Source of the DNA: 66-474 sp035695065
GTDB taxonomy: Bacteria; Pseudomonadota; Gammaproteobacteria; Xanthomonadales; Rhodanobacteraceae
Assembly: GCA_035695065.1 (NCBI GenBank)
Contig: DASSEW010000081.1
Coordinates: forward strand, 1-36,793
DNA length: 36,793 nucleotides
Reading direction: 5' to 3'
Position numbers and translations under genes: made by a program. The notes below the pieces were generated by a model, which did not search any database, was not told the origin of the DNA, and saw nothing but the letters and a program-made list of their open reading frames with translations. Position 1 is the stretch's first letter. Each line of letters begins with the position of its first letter. Positions 12,453 through 20,766 of this stretch are shown in pieces.

Positions 12453-13622
12453 ATGTTCAACATCCTCACGCTCAACAACATCGCGGCGAGCGGCCTGGCG
12501 CGGCTGCCGAAGCCGCAGTACCAGGTCGGCAACGACGTCGCGGAGCCTGATGCAATCCTGCTGCGCAGCGCCGATCTGCACGCGCGGCCGATTCCGGCCA
12601 GCGTGCTGGCAATCGCGCGCGCGGGCGCCGGTACCAACAACATTCCCGTTGCGGAGATGTCGAAGCGCGGCGTGCCGGTGTTCAACGCGCCCGGCGCCAA
12701 CGCCAACGCGGTGAAGGAGCTGGTGCTCGCCGGCATGCTGCTGGCGGCGCGCAACCTGCCCGATGCGCTCGCGTTCGCGGCCTCCATCGCCAATGAGCCC
12801 GACGCGCACGCGCGCATGGAAGCGGAGAAGAAGCGCTTCGCCGGTTCCGAACTGGCCGGCAAGACGTTGGGCGTGGTGGGGCTCGGCGCGATCGGCGTGC
12901 GCGTCGCCAACGCGGCATTCGCGCTCGGCATGCGCGTGATCGGCCACGACCCGCACATGACCGTGGAGGGCGCCTGGCAGTTGTCTTCCAGCGTGCAGCG
13001 TGCCGGATCGCTGGACGAGCTGTACGCCGCGTCCGATTACGTTTCGATCCACGTGCCACTGATGGATGCCACGCGCGGCCTGTTCGGCAAGAATGCGGTC
13101 GCCGCAGCGAAACGCGGACTGGTGCTGCTGAACTTCTCGCGCGAAGCCGTGGTGGATGCGCAAGCCGTGCGAGCCGGGCTGGACGAAGGCAAGCTCGGCC
13201 GCTACGTCAGCGATTTCCCGGTCGCCGTGCTCGTCGGCCACCCGCGCGTGATCGCATTGCCGCACCTCGGTGCTTCCACGGCAGAAGCCGAGGAAAACTG
13301 CGCGGTGATGGTCGCGGACCAGTTGCGCGAATTCCTCGAGAACGGCAACGTGCAGCACGCGGTGAATTTCCCGAACACGCGCATGCCGCGCACCGGCAAC
13401 ACGCGCGTGTGCATCGCCAACGCCAACCGCCCGAACATGATCGGCCAGCTTTCGCACGTGCTGGGCGAAGCCGGGTTGAACATCGCGCAGATGCACAACG
13501 CTTCCCGCGGCGAGCTGGCCTACAACCTGATCGACGTGGATGCGGCGGTGCCGGATTCGCTCACCGGGAACATCAAGGCGATCGAAGGGATCCTCTCCAT
13601 GCGCGTGATTCCCGCCGGTTGA
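12453..13622 (+). CDS. serA: D-3-phosphoglycerate dehydrogenase, short form with ACT domain
   Basis: First step of serine synthesis: 3-phosphoglycerate to 3-phosphohydroxypyruvate with NAD+. The 389-residue protein has substrate-domain RAGAGTNNIPV (57-66) and NAPGANANAVKELVL (78-92), the NAD motif GLGAIG (143-148), active-site Arg230 in NFSREAVVD and His271 in LPHLGAST, and a C-terminal ACT domain (about 319-389) that probably senses serine. ATG 12453 gives the family N-terminus MFNILTLNN; a GTG at 12441, one base after the serC stop, would add four residues and cannot be ruled out. It occupies the place where pheA stands in Pseudomonas. Confidence 0.93.
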   Translation: MFNILTLNNIAASGLARLPKPQYQVGNDVAEPDAILLRSADLHARPIPASVLAIARAGAGTNNIPVAEMSKRGVPVFNAPGANANAVKELVLAGMLLAARNLPDALAFAASIANEPDAHARMEAEKKRFAGSELAGKTLGVVGLGAIGVRVANAAFALGMRVIGHDPHMTVEGAWQLSSSVQRAGSLDELYAASDYVSIHVPLMDATRGLFGKNAVAAAKRGLVLLNFSREAVVDAQAVRAGLDEGKLGRYVSDFPVAVLVGHPRVIALPHLGASTAEAEENCAVMVADQLREFLENGNVQHAVNFPNTRMPRTGNTRVCIANANRPNMIGQLSHVLGEAGLNIAQMHNASRGELAYNLIDVDAAVPDSLTGNIKAIEGILSMRVIPAG

Positions 13623-13633
13623 GTCGTGCCGCG

Positions 13634-14743
13634 ATGAGCGAGTTCGACGCCGCGAAGCTGGCCAATGCCGCGACTGCGCGTTTGCGCAATTACGACCCCG
13701 GCCACGACCTGCCGGCGCTGCGCAAACGCTTCGGTGCGCAGATCGCAGAACTCGGGTCCAACGAGAATCCGCTGGGCCCGAGCCCGCATGCATTGGAAGC
13801 GATGCGCGAGGCGCTGAAGGAGAGTTTCCGCTATCCCGATCCGCGTGGCGCGGCATTGAAGTCCGCGCTGGCGGCGCATCTCGGCGTGGGCGCGGAGCGC
13901 ATTGCACTCGGCAACGGCTCGCACGAACTGCTGATGCTGCTGGGGCAGTGCTTTGCCGATCCTTCGCATTCGATTGTGTTCTCGAAGTACGGATTCGCGG
14001 TGTTCCCGATCGCGACCGCTGCCGCCGGCGCGCAGCAGGTGTGCGTGCCGGCGCTGCCACGCGAACATCCGCATGCGCCGTTCGGCCATCATCTGGACGC
14101 GATGGCAAAGGCGATTCGCACGGACACCCGGATCGTGTTCCTCGCCAATCCCAATAATCCGACCGGCACCTGGTTCGACGATGCGGCGCTTGCCGAATTC
14201 CTCGCGCGCGTTCCGCGCGACGTGCTGGTCGTGGTGGACGAGGCTTATCACGAATACGTGGATGCGCCGGGCCTGACCACCGCATTGAAGTTCGCGGATC
14301 ACTATCCAAATCTGATCGTCACGCGCACGTTTTCCAAGGCATACGGACTTGCGGGGCTACGCGCCGGCTATCTGGTCGGGCATGCGAGCGTGATCGCGGT
14401 GCTGGAGCGCCTGCGCGAATCGTTCAACGTCAACGGCATCGCCCTGGCGGGAGCCGAAGCTGCATTGAAGGATCGCGAACATCTGGCGCGCTCGCGCGAA
14501 TACAACAATGCCGAACGCGAATGGCTGCGTGGCGAACTGGAATCGCGCGGTTATCGCTGCCTGCCTTCGCAGACCAATTTCCTGATGCTGGACTTGGCGC
14601 GCGACGCCAGCGGCTTCGAAAAGCATCTGTTCGAGCGCGGGGTGATCGTGCGGCCGATGGGCGGCTACGGCCTGCCGCAAACGGTGCGGATCAGCGTCGG
14701 CAGTCACGTTGAAAACGAACGGTTGCTGGCGGAGCTGCCGTGA
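13634..14743 (+). CDS. hisC: Histidinol-phosphate/aromatic aminotransferase (HisC family)
   Basis: Fold-type I PLP aminotransferase of 369 residues: SNENPLGPSP (42-51), ANPNNPTGTW (171-180), DEAYHEY (202-208), and the PLP lysine Lys235 in TFSKAYGLAGLRAGY. HisC enzymes act in histidine synthesis, but many second copies (HisC2) transaminate phenylpyruvate or prephenate. No other his gene is nearby, while aroA overlaps its stop codon as GTGA, so an aromatic role or a dual role is the better inference. It follows serA after 11 bases. The start ATG has weak ribosome-site support, but the reading frame from here matches family length. Confidence 0.92.
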   Translation: MSEFDAAKLANAATARLRNYDPGHDLPALRKRFGAQIAELGSNENPLGPSPHALEAMREALKESFRYPDPRGAALKSALAAHLGVGAERIALGNGSHELLMLLGQCFADPSHSIVFSKYGFAVFPIATAAAGAQQVCVPALPREHPHAPFGHHLDAMAKAIRTDTRIVFLANPNNPTGTWFDDAALAEFLARVPRDVLVVVDEAYHEYVDAPGLTTALKFADHYPNLIVTRTFSKAYGLAGLRAGYLVGHASVIAVLERLRESFNVNGIALAGAEAALKDREHLARSREYNNAEREWLRGELESRGYRCLPSQTNFLMLDLARDASGFEKHLFERGVIVRPMGGYGLPQTVRISVGSHVENERLLAELP

Positions 14744-16044
14744 GCGCAACGCTGGACTGGATCAGTTGGCCCGCGGGTGCGCTGCGCGGCGAACTTGGGA
14801 TTCCCGGCGACAAGTCCGTTTCGCACCGGGCCATCATGCTGGGGGCGATTGCTGAAGGCACTTCACGGATCAGAGGTTTTCTCGAAGGTGCCGATGCGCT
14901 CGCCACTGCTGCGATTTTCCAGAGGCTTGGCGTGCAAGTCGAAGCGCCCGCGCCGGGCGAGCGCATCGTGCACGGCGTTGGCCTGCGTGGGTTGCGTGCG
15001 CCACGAAGCGAACTCGATTGCGGCAATGCAGGGACGGCGATGCGGCTGCTCGCCGGCCTGCTCGCGGGACAGCGCTTCGATTGCGTGCTGAGCGGCGACG
15101 CCTCGCTTTCTCGTCGCCCGATGCGGCGCGTGATCGAGCCGCTCTCACGGATGGGCGCGCGCATCGAGGCGGATGCGGGCGATCTGCCGCCGCTTCGGCT
15201 TCGTGGCAGCGCTTTGCGGGGCATGGAATACACCACGCCGGTCGCCAGTGCGCAGGTCAAGTCGGCCGTGTTGCTGGCCGGCTTGTACGCCGAAGGCACA
15301 ACGCAGGTGCACGAGGCCCAGCCCACGCGCGACTACACCGAACGCATGCTGGCGGCGTTCGGCTGGCCGATCGAATTCGAGCCGGGCAGGGCGGAGCTCG
15401 AAGGCGGACACAAGCTGCACGCGACCGAGGTAGTGGTGCCGGCGGACTTTTCTTCCGCCGCGTTCTTCATCGTTGCGGCCACCCTGATTCCCGGAAGCGT
15501 GCTGTGCCTGCGCGGCGTGGGCCTGAACCCGCGCCGCACCGGTTTGCTGGACGTGCTGCGCGCGATGGGCGCGGACGTGGTCGAGGAAAACCTGCGCGAA
15601 TCCGGCGGCGAGCCGATCGCCGACCTGGTGATCCGGCCCGCGCCGCTGCACGGCATCGAGGTGCCCGTCGCGACCGTGCCGGACATGATCGACGAGTTCC
15701 CGGCACTGTTCGTGGCGGCGGCCGCGGCCGAGGGCACCACCATCATTCGTGGCGCGCAGGAGTTGCGGGTGAAGGAATCCGACCGCATCGCGGTAATGGC
15801 GGCGGGCTTGCGTGCGCTCGGGGTGACCGTCGAGGAAACCCCGGACGGCGCGGTGATCGAAGGCGGTGCGTTGGGTGGCGGCGAAGTGGACGCGCAAGGC
15901 GACCATCGCTGCGCCATGGCCTTTGCCGTGGCTGGCGCGATCGCCCGCGAGTCGGTGCGGATCCGCGACTGCGCCAACGTGGCGACCTCGTTCCCCGGCT
16001 TCGAACAGACCGCGCGCAAGGCCGGGTTGCGAATCGAAACCTAG
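14740..16044 (+). CDS. aroA: 3-phosphoshikimate 1-carboxyvinyltransferase (EPSP synthase), class II-like
   Basis: Joins shikimate-3-phosphate and phosphoenolpyruvate in the shikimate pathway. 434 residues, with PGDKSVSHRA (22-31, catalytic Lys25), GNAGTAMRLLAG (95-106), RPMRRVIEPL (126-135), ASAQVKSAVLLAGL (169-182), RDYTE (197-201), MIDEFP (316-321) and RVKESDR (343-349). The RDYTE/ASAQVKSA/SMIDE-type pattern resembles class II enzymes more than E. coli AroA. The residue aligned with the CP4 tolerance position is Gly98, so inhibitor response cannot be inferred. GTG 14740 overlaps the hisC stop, which implies coupling. Confidence 0.96.
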   Translation: MSATLDWISWPAGALRGELGIPGDKSVSHRAIMLGAIAEGTSRIRGFLEGADALATAAIFQRLGVQVEAPAPGERIVHGVGLRGLRAPRSELDCGNAGTAMRLLAGLLAGQRFDCVLSGDASLSRRPMRRVIEPLSRMGARIEADAGDLPPLRLRGSALRGMEYTTPVASAQVKSAVLLAGLYAEGTTQVHEAQPTRDYTERMLAAFGWPIEFEPGRAELEGGHKLHATEVVVPADFSSAAFFIVAATLIPGSVLCLRGVGLNPRRTGLLDVLRAMGADVVEENLRESGGEPIADLVIRPAPLHGIEVPVATVPDMIDEFPALFVAAAAAEGTTIIRGAQELRVKESDRIAVMAAGLRALGVTVEETPDGAVIEGGALGGGEVDAQGDHRCAMAFAVAGAIARESVRIRDCANVATSFPGFEQTARKAGLRIET

Positions 16045-16068
16045 GTAAATGGCCCAGTTCGAAAACGA

Positions 16069-16161
16069 CCGTTCGCGTTGAGCGTAGAGAGCGAAGCGAG
16101 CGGAGTCGAAACGCCGGTCGCCCTTCGACCGGCCCTGCGGGCCTACGCTCAGGGCGAACGG
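16069..16161. repeat. Inverted-repeat intergenic element between aroA and cmk
   Basis: Ends are a 19-bp imperfect inverted repeat, 17 of 19 matching: 16069-16087 (CCGTTCGCGTTGAGCGTAG) against 16143-16161. Inside is a hairpin GCCGGTCG/CGACCGGC (16113-16133, loop CCCTT). The end sequence (..CTCAGGGCGAACGG) resembles a dispersed repeat I recall from many proteobacterial genomes. No coding potential. Confidence 0.75.
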
Positions 16162-16222
16162 ATTCAAAGCAGATCACTGCCAAACCCTTGGATGATTCCG
16201 AGGTGGGATCGTCGGTCGCTAC

Positions 16223-16228
16223 TACAAT
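16223..16228 (+). promoter_or_regulatory. -10 box for cmk-rpsA
   Basis: TACAAT, five of six to consensus, 28 bases before the cmk GTG and just downstream of the intergenic repeat. It suggests that cmk-rpsA has its own promoter apart from the serC-aroA run. The -35 region is poor. Confidence 0.45.
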
Positions 16229-16255
16229 GGCCGGCTCCCGAATGGAGCGAGCCGC

Positions 16256-16948
16256 GTGTCCAATCCCGATCTTCCGACCCGCGCCGTCCCGGTGCTCACC
16301 ATCGACGGTCCTTCCGGCTCGGGCAAGGGCACGATCGCGCGCGCGGTGGCCGAACGCCTCGGCTGGCATCTGCTGGATTCCGGCGCGCTTTATCGGGCCG
16401 TTGGTTACGCAGCCACGCGGGCGGGCCTGGACCTGAACGACGCTGCGGCGCTGACCCGTTGCGCCGAGGCGGTGGAAATCGCCTTCCGCGACCCCAGGGA
16501 TGGCGGGGAGACCCGCGTGCTGGTGAACGGCGCGGATGCGACGGACGAGCTGCGCACCGAAACTGCCGGTGCGGCGGCTTCGGCCATCGCGGCCATCCCG
16601 GCGGTGCGCAAGGCGCTGGTGGCGAGGCAGCTGGCGTTCCGGCAAGCGCCGGGCCTGGTCGCCGACGGCCGCGACATGGGCACGGTGATCTTCCCGGATG
16701 CCGGGCACAAGGTGTTCCTCACAGCCTCGGCCGAAGAACGCGCGCAAAGGCGCTATAAGCAGTTGAAGGAAAAGGGGCTGGACGTTACACTATCCAGCCT
16801 TTTGCACGAGATCGAGGCGCGCGACGCACGTGACGCGACGCGTGCGGTTTCGCCGTTGAAGCCCGCCGCGGATGCGGTGCTGGTGGATACGAGCGGAATG
16901 CCGATCCCCGAGGTCGTGTCGAAGGTGCTGGCGCTGCTGCAAGCCTGA
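16256..16948 (+). CDS. cmk: Cytidylate kinase
   Basis: Phosphorylates CMP and dCMP with ATP. 230 residues, normal for the family. P-loop GPSGSGKG at 18-25, LDSGALYRAVG for nucleotide binding, VADGRDMGTVIFPDA in the centre and the lid region RAQRRYKQLKEKG, then RDARDATRAVSPLKPA near the end. The start is a GTG with GGAG about 8 bases upstream. It precedes rpsA, the conserved cmk-rpsA-ihfB order of gammaproteobacteria. Confidence 0.96.
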   Translation: MSNPDLPTRAVPVLTIDGPSGSGKGTIARAVAERLGWHLLDSGALYRAVGYAATRAGLDLNDAAALTRCAEAVEIAFRDPRDGGETRVLVNGADATDELRTETAGAAASAIAAIPAVRKALVARQLAFRQAPGLVADGRDMGTVIFPDAGHKVFLTASAEERAQRRYKQLKEKGLDVTLSSLLHEIEARDARDATRAVSPLKPAADAVLVDTSGMPIPEVVSKVLALLQA

Positions 16949-17091
16949 GCGCCGGCGTTTCAAAACTACCGTCCGGAATCCCCGGACTTCATCAACGGCA
17001 CGTGAGTGCCCCAACCGGCGGATCGTTCTGCCTGGAAACCAATCGAATGAATGTCGCAGGCAACGCGGTCCTTTCCCAAACTGGAAATTTT
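16949..17091 (+). promoter_or_regulatory. Structured rpsA leader
   Basis: 143 bases between cmk and rpsA with two small hairpins: GTCCGG/CCGGAC (16971-16987) and GGCAC/GTGCC (16997-17010). The sequence just before the rpsA ATG is A/T-rich (GGAAATTTT) and lacks a strong Shine-Dalgarno. This is the arrangement known in E. coli, where leader hairpins and S1 itself control rpsA translation; that the same happens here is inference. Confidence 0.45.
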
Positions 17092-18762
17092 ATGAGCGAG
17101 AGTTTTGCCGAGCTGTTTGAACAGAGCCAGTCGCTGGCCAAGCTGAAACCCGGGTCCATCGTTTCCGGCATCGTCGTGGACATCCGTTCCGACGTAGTCG
17201 TGATCAACGCGGGGCTGAAATCCGAGGGCATTGTCCCGATCGAGCAGTTCCGCGACGAAGACGGAACCCTGGAAATCAATATCGGCGACGAGGTCAAGGT
17301 CGCGCTCGACGCGATCGAGGACGGCTTCGGCGAGACCAAGCTGTCGCGCGAGAAGGCCAAGCGCGCGCTGGTGTGGGACGTGCTGGAAAGCGCGTTCGAG
17401 AAGAGCGAAGCCATCACCGGCCGGATCTCCGGCAAGGTCAAGGGCGGCTTCACCGTGGACATCAAGGATGTCCGCGCGTTCCTGCCGGGTTCGCTGGTGG
17501 ATGTGCGCCCGGTGCGCGATCCGGGCTACCTGGAAGGCAAGGATCTCGAATTCAAGATCATCAAGCTCGACCGCAAGCGCAACAACGTGGTGGTTTCGCG
17601 CCGCGCGGTGGTCGAGAGCGAGCATTCCGAAGAGCGCGAGCAGCTGCTCGAGCGCCTGCAGGAAGGCGCGATCATCAAGGGCGTGGTCAAGAACCTCACC
17701 GACTACGGCGCGTTCGTGGACCTCGGCGGCATCGACGGCCTGCTGCACATCACCGACATGGCGTGGAAGCGCGTGCGCCATCCGTCGGAAGTGGTCAACG
17801 TCGGCGACGAGCTGGACGTGCGCGTGCTGAAGTTCGACCGCGAGCGCAACCGCGTCTCGCTCGGCCTGAAGCAGCTGGGCGACGATCCGTGGGTGAACAT
17901 CGCCCGCCGTTATCCGAGCGGCACGCGCCTGTTCGGCAAGGTCAGCAACGTCACCGACTACGGCTGCTTCGTGGAACTGGAGCCTGGCGTGGAAGGCCTG
18001 GTGCACGTGTCGGAGATGGACTGGACCAACAAGAACGTCAACCCGGCCAAGATGGTGCAGGTCGGCGACGAAGTGGAAGTGATGGTGCTCGACGTGGACG
18101 AGGAGCGTCGCCGCATCTCGCTCGGCATCAAGCAGACCCAGGCCAATCCGTGGGAGGCCTTCGCGGCCACCTTCAAGAAGGGCGACAAGGTCAAGGGTTC
18201 GATCAAGTCGATCACCGATTTCGGCATCTTCGTCGGCCTGGACGGCGGCATCGACGGCCTGGTGCACCTGTCCGACATCTCCTGGCAGACGCCGGGCGAG
18301 GAGCTGGTGCGCAACTTCAAGAAGGGCGACGAGGTCGAGGCCGTGGTGCTGGCGGTGGATCCGGAACGCGAGCGCATCAGCCTCGGCGTCAAGCAGCTCG
18401 AGCAGGATCCGTTCGGCCAGTACATGGGCACGCATCCGCGCGGCACGATCGTGACCGGCACCGTCAAGGAAGTGGACGCGCGCGGCGCGGTGGTGGACCT
18501 GGGCGAAGGCATCGAGGGCTATCTCTCGGCGCGCGACATCGCCAAGGAGCGCATCGACGACGCCAGCCAGCATCTCAAGGTCGGCGAAACCGTCGAAGCC
18601 AAGTTCGTCGGCATGGATCGCAAGGGTCGCATGCTGCAACTGTCCATCCGCGCCAAGGACGAGGACGAGCTGGCCGAGACGCTGTCGGATTACCAGGACA
18701 CCGGCAGTGCCACGACCAAGCTCGGCGCTCTGTTGAAAGAGCAGATGAACAAGTCGGAGTGA
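17092..18762 (+). CDS. rpsA: 30S ribosomal protein S1
   Basis: Binds mRNA leaders and helps load them on the 30S subunit. 556 residues, within one of the E. coli protein. Six S1 OB-fold repeats: two divergent ones (about 20-170) that dock to the ribosome, and four close copies from about 190 to 540, visible as DYGAFVDLGGIDGLLHITDM, DYGCFVELEPGVEGLVHVSE, DFGIFVGLDGGIDGLVHLSD and a final ARGAVVDLGEGIEGYLSARD. ATG 17092 gives MSESFAELFEQS, the family N-terminus; upstream codons are leader. A GC-rich hairpin follows the stop. Confidence 0.98.
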   Translation: MSESFAELFEQSQSLAKLKPGSIVSGIVVDIRSDVVVINAGLKSEGIVPIEQFRDEDGTLEINIGDEVKVALDAIEDGFGETKLSREKAKRALVWDVLESAFEKSEAITGRISGKVKGGFTVDIKDVRAFLPGSLVDVRPVRDPGYLEGKDLEFKIIKLDRKRNNVVVSRRAVVESEHSEEREQLLERLQEGAIIKGVVKNLTDYGAFVDLGGIDGLLHITDMAWKRVRHPSEVVNVGDELDVRVLKFDRERNRVSLGLKQLGDDPWVNIARRYPSGTRLFGKVSNVTDYGCFVELEPGVEGLVHVSEMDWTNKNVNPAKMVQVGDEVEVMVLDVDEERRRISLGIKQTQANPWEAFAATFKKGDKVKGSIKSITDFGIFVGLDGGIDGLVHLSDISWQTPGEELVRNFKKGDEVEAVVLAVDPERERISLGVKQLEQDPFGQYMGTHPRGTIVTGTVKEVDARGAVVDLGEGIEGYLSARDIAKERIDDASQHLKVGETVEAKFVGMDRKGRMLQLSIRAKDEDELAETLSDYQDTGSATTKLGALLKEQMNKSE

Positions 18763-18774
18763 TTTCCGATCGAG

Positions 18775-18807
18775 GCGTGCGGGGCACCGTGCCCCGCACG
18801 CTTGTTG
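18775..18807 (+). terminator. Hairpin terminator after rpsA
   Basis: Arms GCGTGCGGGGCA (18775-18786) and TGCCCCGCACGC (18790-18801) with a 3-base loop, then TTGTTG. The T-run is short, so termination may be partial and some transcripts may reach ihfB, 51 bases past the stem. Confidence 0.75.
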
Positions 18808-18851
18808 CACCCTGTTGAAGCGCAAACATCTGCACCGTTGAATCCGCGCCC

Positions 18852-19157
18852 ATGACCAAGTCCGAACTGATCGAAACGCTTGCGTTGCGCCAGACCCACC
18901 TCGCATTCGCCGACGTGGAGCTTGCGGTGCGCAACGTGATCGAGCAGATGAGCGGCGCGCTGGCCAACGGCGAGCGCATCGAGGTGCGCGGCTTCGGCAG
19001 CTTCTCGCTGCACTACCGTCCGCCCCGGACCGGCCGCAATCCCAAGACCGGCACCGCGGTCGCATTGCCCGGCAAGCACGTGCCGCATTTCAAGCCCGGC
19101 AAGGAATTGCGCGAACGCGTGAACGCGTTGCCGGCCAACCCGGATAACGCGGCCTGA
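18852..19157 (+). CDS. ihfB: Integration host factor subunit beta
   Basis: Partner of IhfA; the heterodimer bends DNA sharply and takes part in recombination, replication and sigma-54 promoters. 101 residues. MTKSELIETLA at the start, VRGFGSFSLHYRPPRTGRNP at the DNA-clasping arm with its Pro intercalation loop, and HVPHFKPGKELRERVN near the end identify the beta subunit. It lies between rpsA and lapA, as in many relatives. No strong ribosome site is apparent. Confidence 0.97.
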   Translation: MTKSELIETLALRQTHLAFADVELAVRNVIEQMSGALANGERIEVRGFGSFSLHYRPPRTGRNPKTGTAVALPGKHVPHFKPGKELRERVNALPANPDNAA

Positions 19158-19216
19158 ACTCGCGCCCGCGCCGCATCGGTTACATTGCGCGCGTCATTGC
19201 TCCCGCGGATCCCTGA

Positions 19217-19468
19217 ATGATGCGCGCCGTCGTCGTTGTCCTCGTGGTCGCCTTCCTGATACTCGGCGCGTTGTTCGGCGCGCTGAACCCGCAGGTGGTC
19301 GCCCTGGATTTCGGATTCGCGCACCTTGAGGTTTCCAAGGGCAGCGCACTGCTGATCGCGCTGCTGGTCGGCTGGCTGCTCGGCGGCGCGCTGTGCTGGG
19401 CCGGCTCGGGCCTGGCGCGGCAACACAAACTGTCATCCAGCCGTCGCAAGCGCGGCGAGAACGCATGA
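19217..19468 (+). CDS. lapA: LapA-family inner-membrane protein
   Basis: Predicted 83-residue protein of the DUF1049 family: helix 1 at about 4-24, a short loop with the typical LNPQVVALDF, helix 2 at about 43-65, then a basic cytoplasmic tail (SSSRRKRGENA). In E. coli LapA (YciS) works beside LapB at the LPS assembly site. Two adjacent ATGs (19217 and 19220) could each start it. TACATT at 19181-19186 is a possible -10. Its stop overlaps the lapB ATG as ATGA. Confidence 0.9.
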   Translation: MMRAVVVVLVVAFLILGALFGALNPQVVALDFGFAHLEVSKGSALLIALLVGWLLGGALCWAGSGLARQHKLSSSRRKRGENA

Positions 19469-20652
19469 ACGCATTCCTGGTGCATCCGCTCTACCTGCTG
19501 TTCTTCCTGCTTCCGATCGCGGCCTGGACGGGCTGGCTGATCGGCCGGCACACCAGCGCGCGCAGTTCCGGCGCACGCACGCGCGAGCTGTCGTCGAGCT
19601 ACTTCCGCGGCCTGAACTACCTGCTCAACGAGCAGCCGGACAAGGCGATCGAAGTGTTCATGAAGCTCGCCGAGTTCAACCGCGACACGGTGGAAACGCA
19701 CCTCGCGCTCGGCAACCTGTTCCGCCGTCGCGGAGAAGTGGATCGGGCCATCCGCGTGCACCAGCACTTGGTCGGCCGGCCCAACCTGAGCGACGACGAA
19801 AAAACCGTCGCGTTGCTGGAACTCGGCGAGGATTACATGCGCGCGGGGCTGCTGGACCGTGCGGAGGCCCTGTTCGACGACCTCGTCGCGATGAACGCGC
19901 ACGCGCCCTCGGCGCTGCGGCACCTGATCGCGATCTACCAGCACGAACGCGACTGGCACAAGGCGATCGACCACGCGCGCCGGCTGGAGGCCATGACCGG
20001 CGAATCGCAGGCCTCTACCATCGCGCAGTTCTATTGCGAGCTGGCCGAACAGTCGCGCGCCCACGGCGCCCGCGACGAGGCACGCGAATACCTGGGCCAG
20101 GCTTTCGCGAGCGAACCCAATTGCGTGCGTGCGCACATGATCGCCGGCCATCTATTCGCGGAAGCGGGTGATCGCACCGGAGCCGTGGAGGCCTTCGAGC
20201 GCGCGGTGCGCGCGGACGTGGATTTCGTGCCCGAGATCCTGCCGCCGCTGCTGGACAACTACGCACGCTCGCAGCAGATGGATCGCGCCGAGAGATTCCT
20301 TGAAGACGTGATCCGCCGTTATCACGGCATCTCGCCGGTGCTCGCCCTGATGCACCTGTACGAGGGCCGCGAGGGCGAGCGCACCGCGCTCGATTTCCTG
20401 ACCCGGCAATTGCGCCAGCGCCCGTCGGTGCGTGGCCTGATGGCGCTGATCGATGCGACGCTGGACCGCACCAGCGGCGAGGCGCGCGAGAATTTCCTGA
20501 TCCTGCGCGACCTCACGCGCAAGCTGGTCGAAGGCCAGGCGATGTACCGCTGCAGCCGCTGCGGCTTCGGTGCCAAGGCGCACCACTGGCAGTGCCCCAG
20601 CTGCAAGAACTGGGGTACCGTGCGTCCGATTCATGGCGTAGTGAACGAGTAG
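19465..20652 (+). CDS. lapB: LapB, regulator of LPS assembly
   Basis: Inner-membrane TPR protein that links LPS assembly to proteolysis of LpxC by FtsH. 395 residues: an N-terminal membrane helix (about 8-27), a chain of TPR-like repeats (about 40-350; for example FRGLNYLLNEQPDKAIEVF and ALGNLFRRRGEVDRAI) and a C-terminal rubredoxin-type zinc knuckle with CSRC and CPSC pairs. All four metal cysteines are intact. The ATG overlaps lapA's stop. A REP-like repeat, not a clear terminator, follows it. Confidence 0.96.
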   Translation: MNAFLVHPLYLLFFLLPIAAWTGWLIGRHTSARSSGARTRELSSSYFRGLNYLLNEQPDKAIEVFMKLAEFNRDTVETHLALGNLFRRRGEVDRAIRVHQHLVGRPNLSDDEKTVALLELGEDYMRAGLLDRAEALFDDLVAMNAHAPSALRHLIAIYQHERDWHKAIDHARRLEAMTGESQASTIAQFYCELAEQSRAHGARDEAREYLGQAFASEPNCVRAHMIAGHLFAEAGDRTGAVEAFERAVRADVDFVPEILPPLLDNYARSQQMDRAERFLEDVIRRYHGISPVLALMHLYEGREGERTALDFLTRQLRQRPSVRGLMALIDATLDRTSGEARENFLILRDLTRKLVEGQAMYRCSRCGFGAKAHHWQCPSCKNWGTVRPIHGVVNE

Positions 20653-20657
20653 CAAAA

Positions 20658-20754
20658 GTAGGGCGGGCATGGCCCGCCGTCGTGATGCGCATCCGAAGCG
20701 CATGAAAGCGGCCATTCGCGGCCGCGCTCCAACGGCGGACGGTGTCCGCCCTAC
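20658..20754. repeat. REP-like inverted repeat, copy 2
   Basis: Terminal inverted repeat GTAGGGCGG (20658-20666) and CCGCCCTAC (20746-20754). Each end forms its own 7-bp hairpin: GGCGGGC/GCCCGCC (20662-20678) and GGCGGAC/GTCCGCC (20734-20750). A spacer of about 55 bases lies between. The right end is identical to that of copy 1 at 9881-9937. The layout is that of paired REP elements (REPINs). It separates lapB from the glycosyltransferase gene. Confidence 0.78.
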
Positions 20755-20766
20755 GGTCCGCATTGC

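Noticed and set aside
14740..16044. aroA as a glyphosate-tolerant enzyme
   Set aside because: The class II-like pattern alone does not show it, and the residue matching the key Ala of CP4 is Gly.
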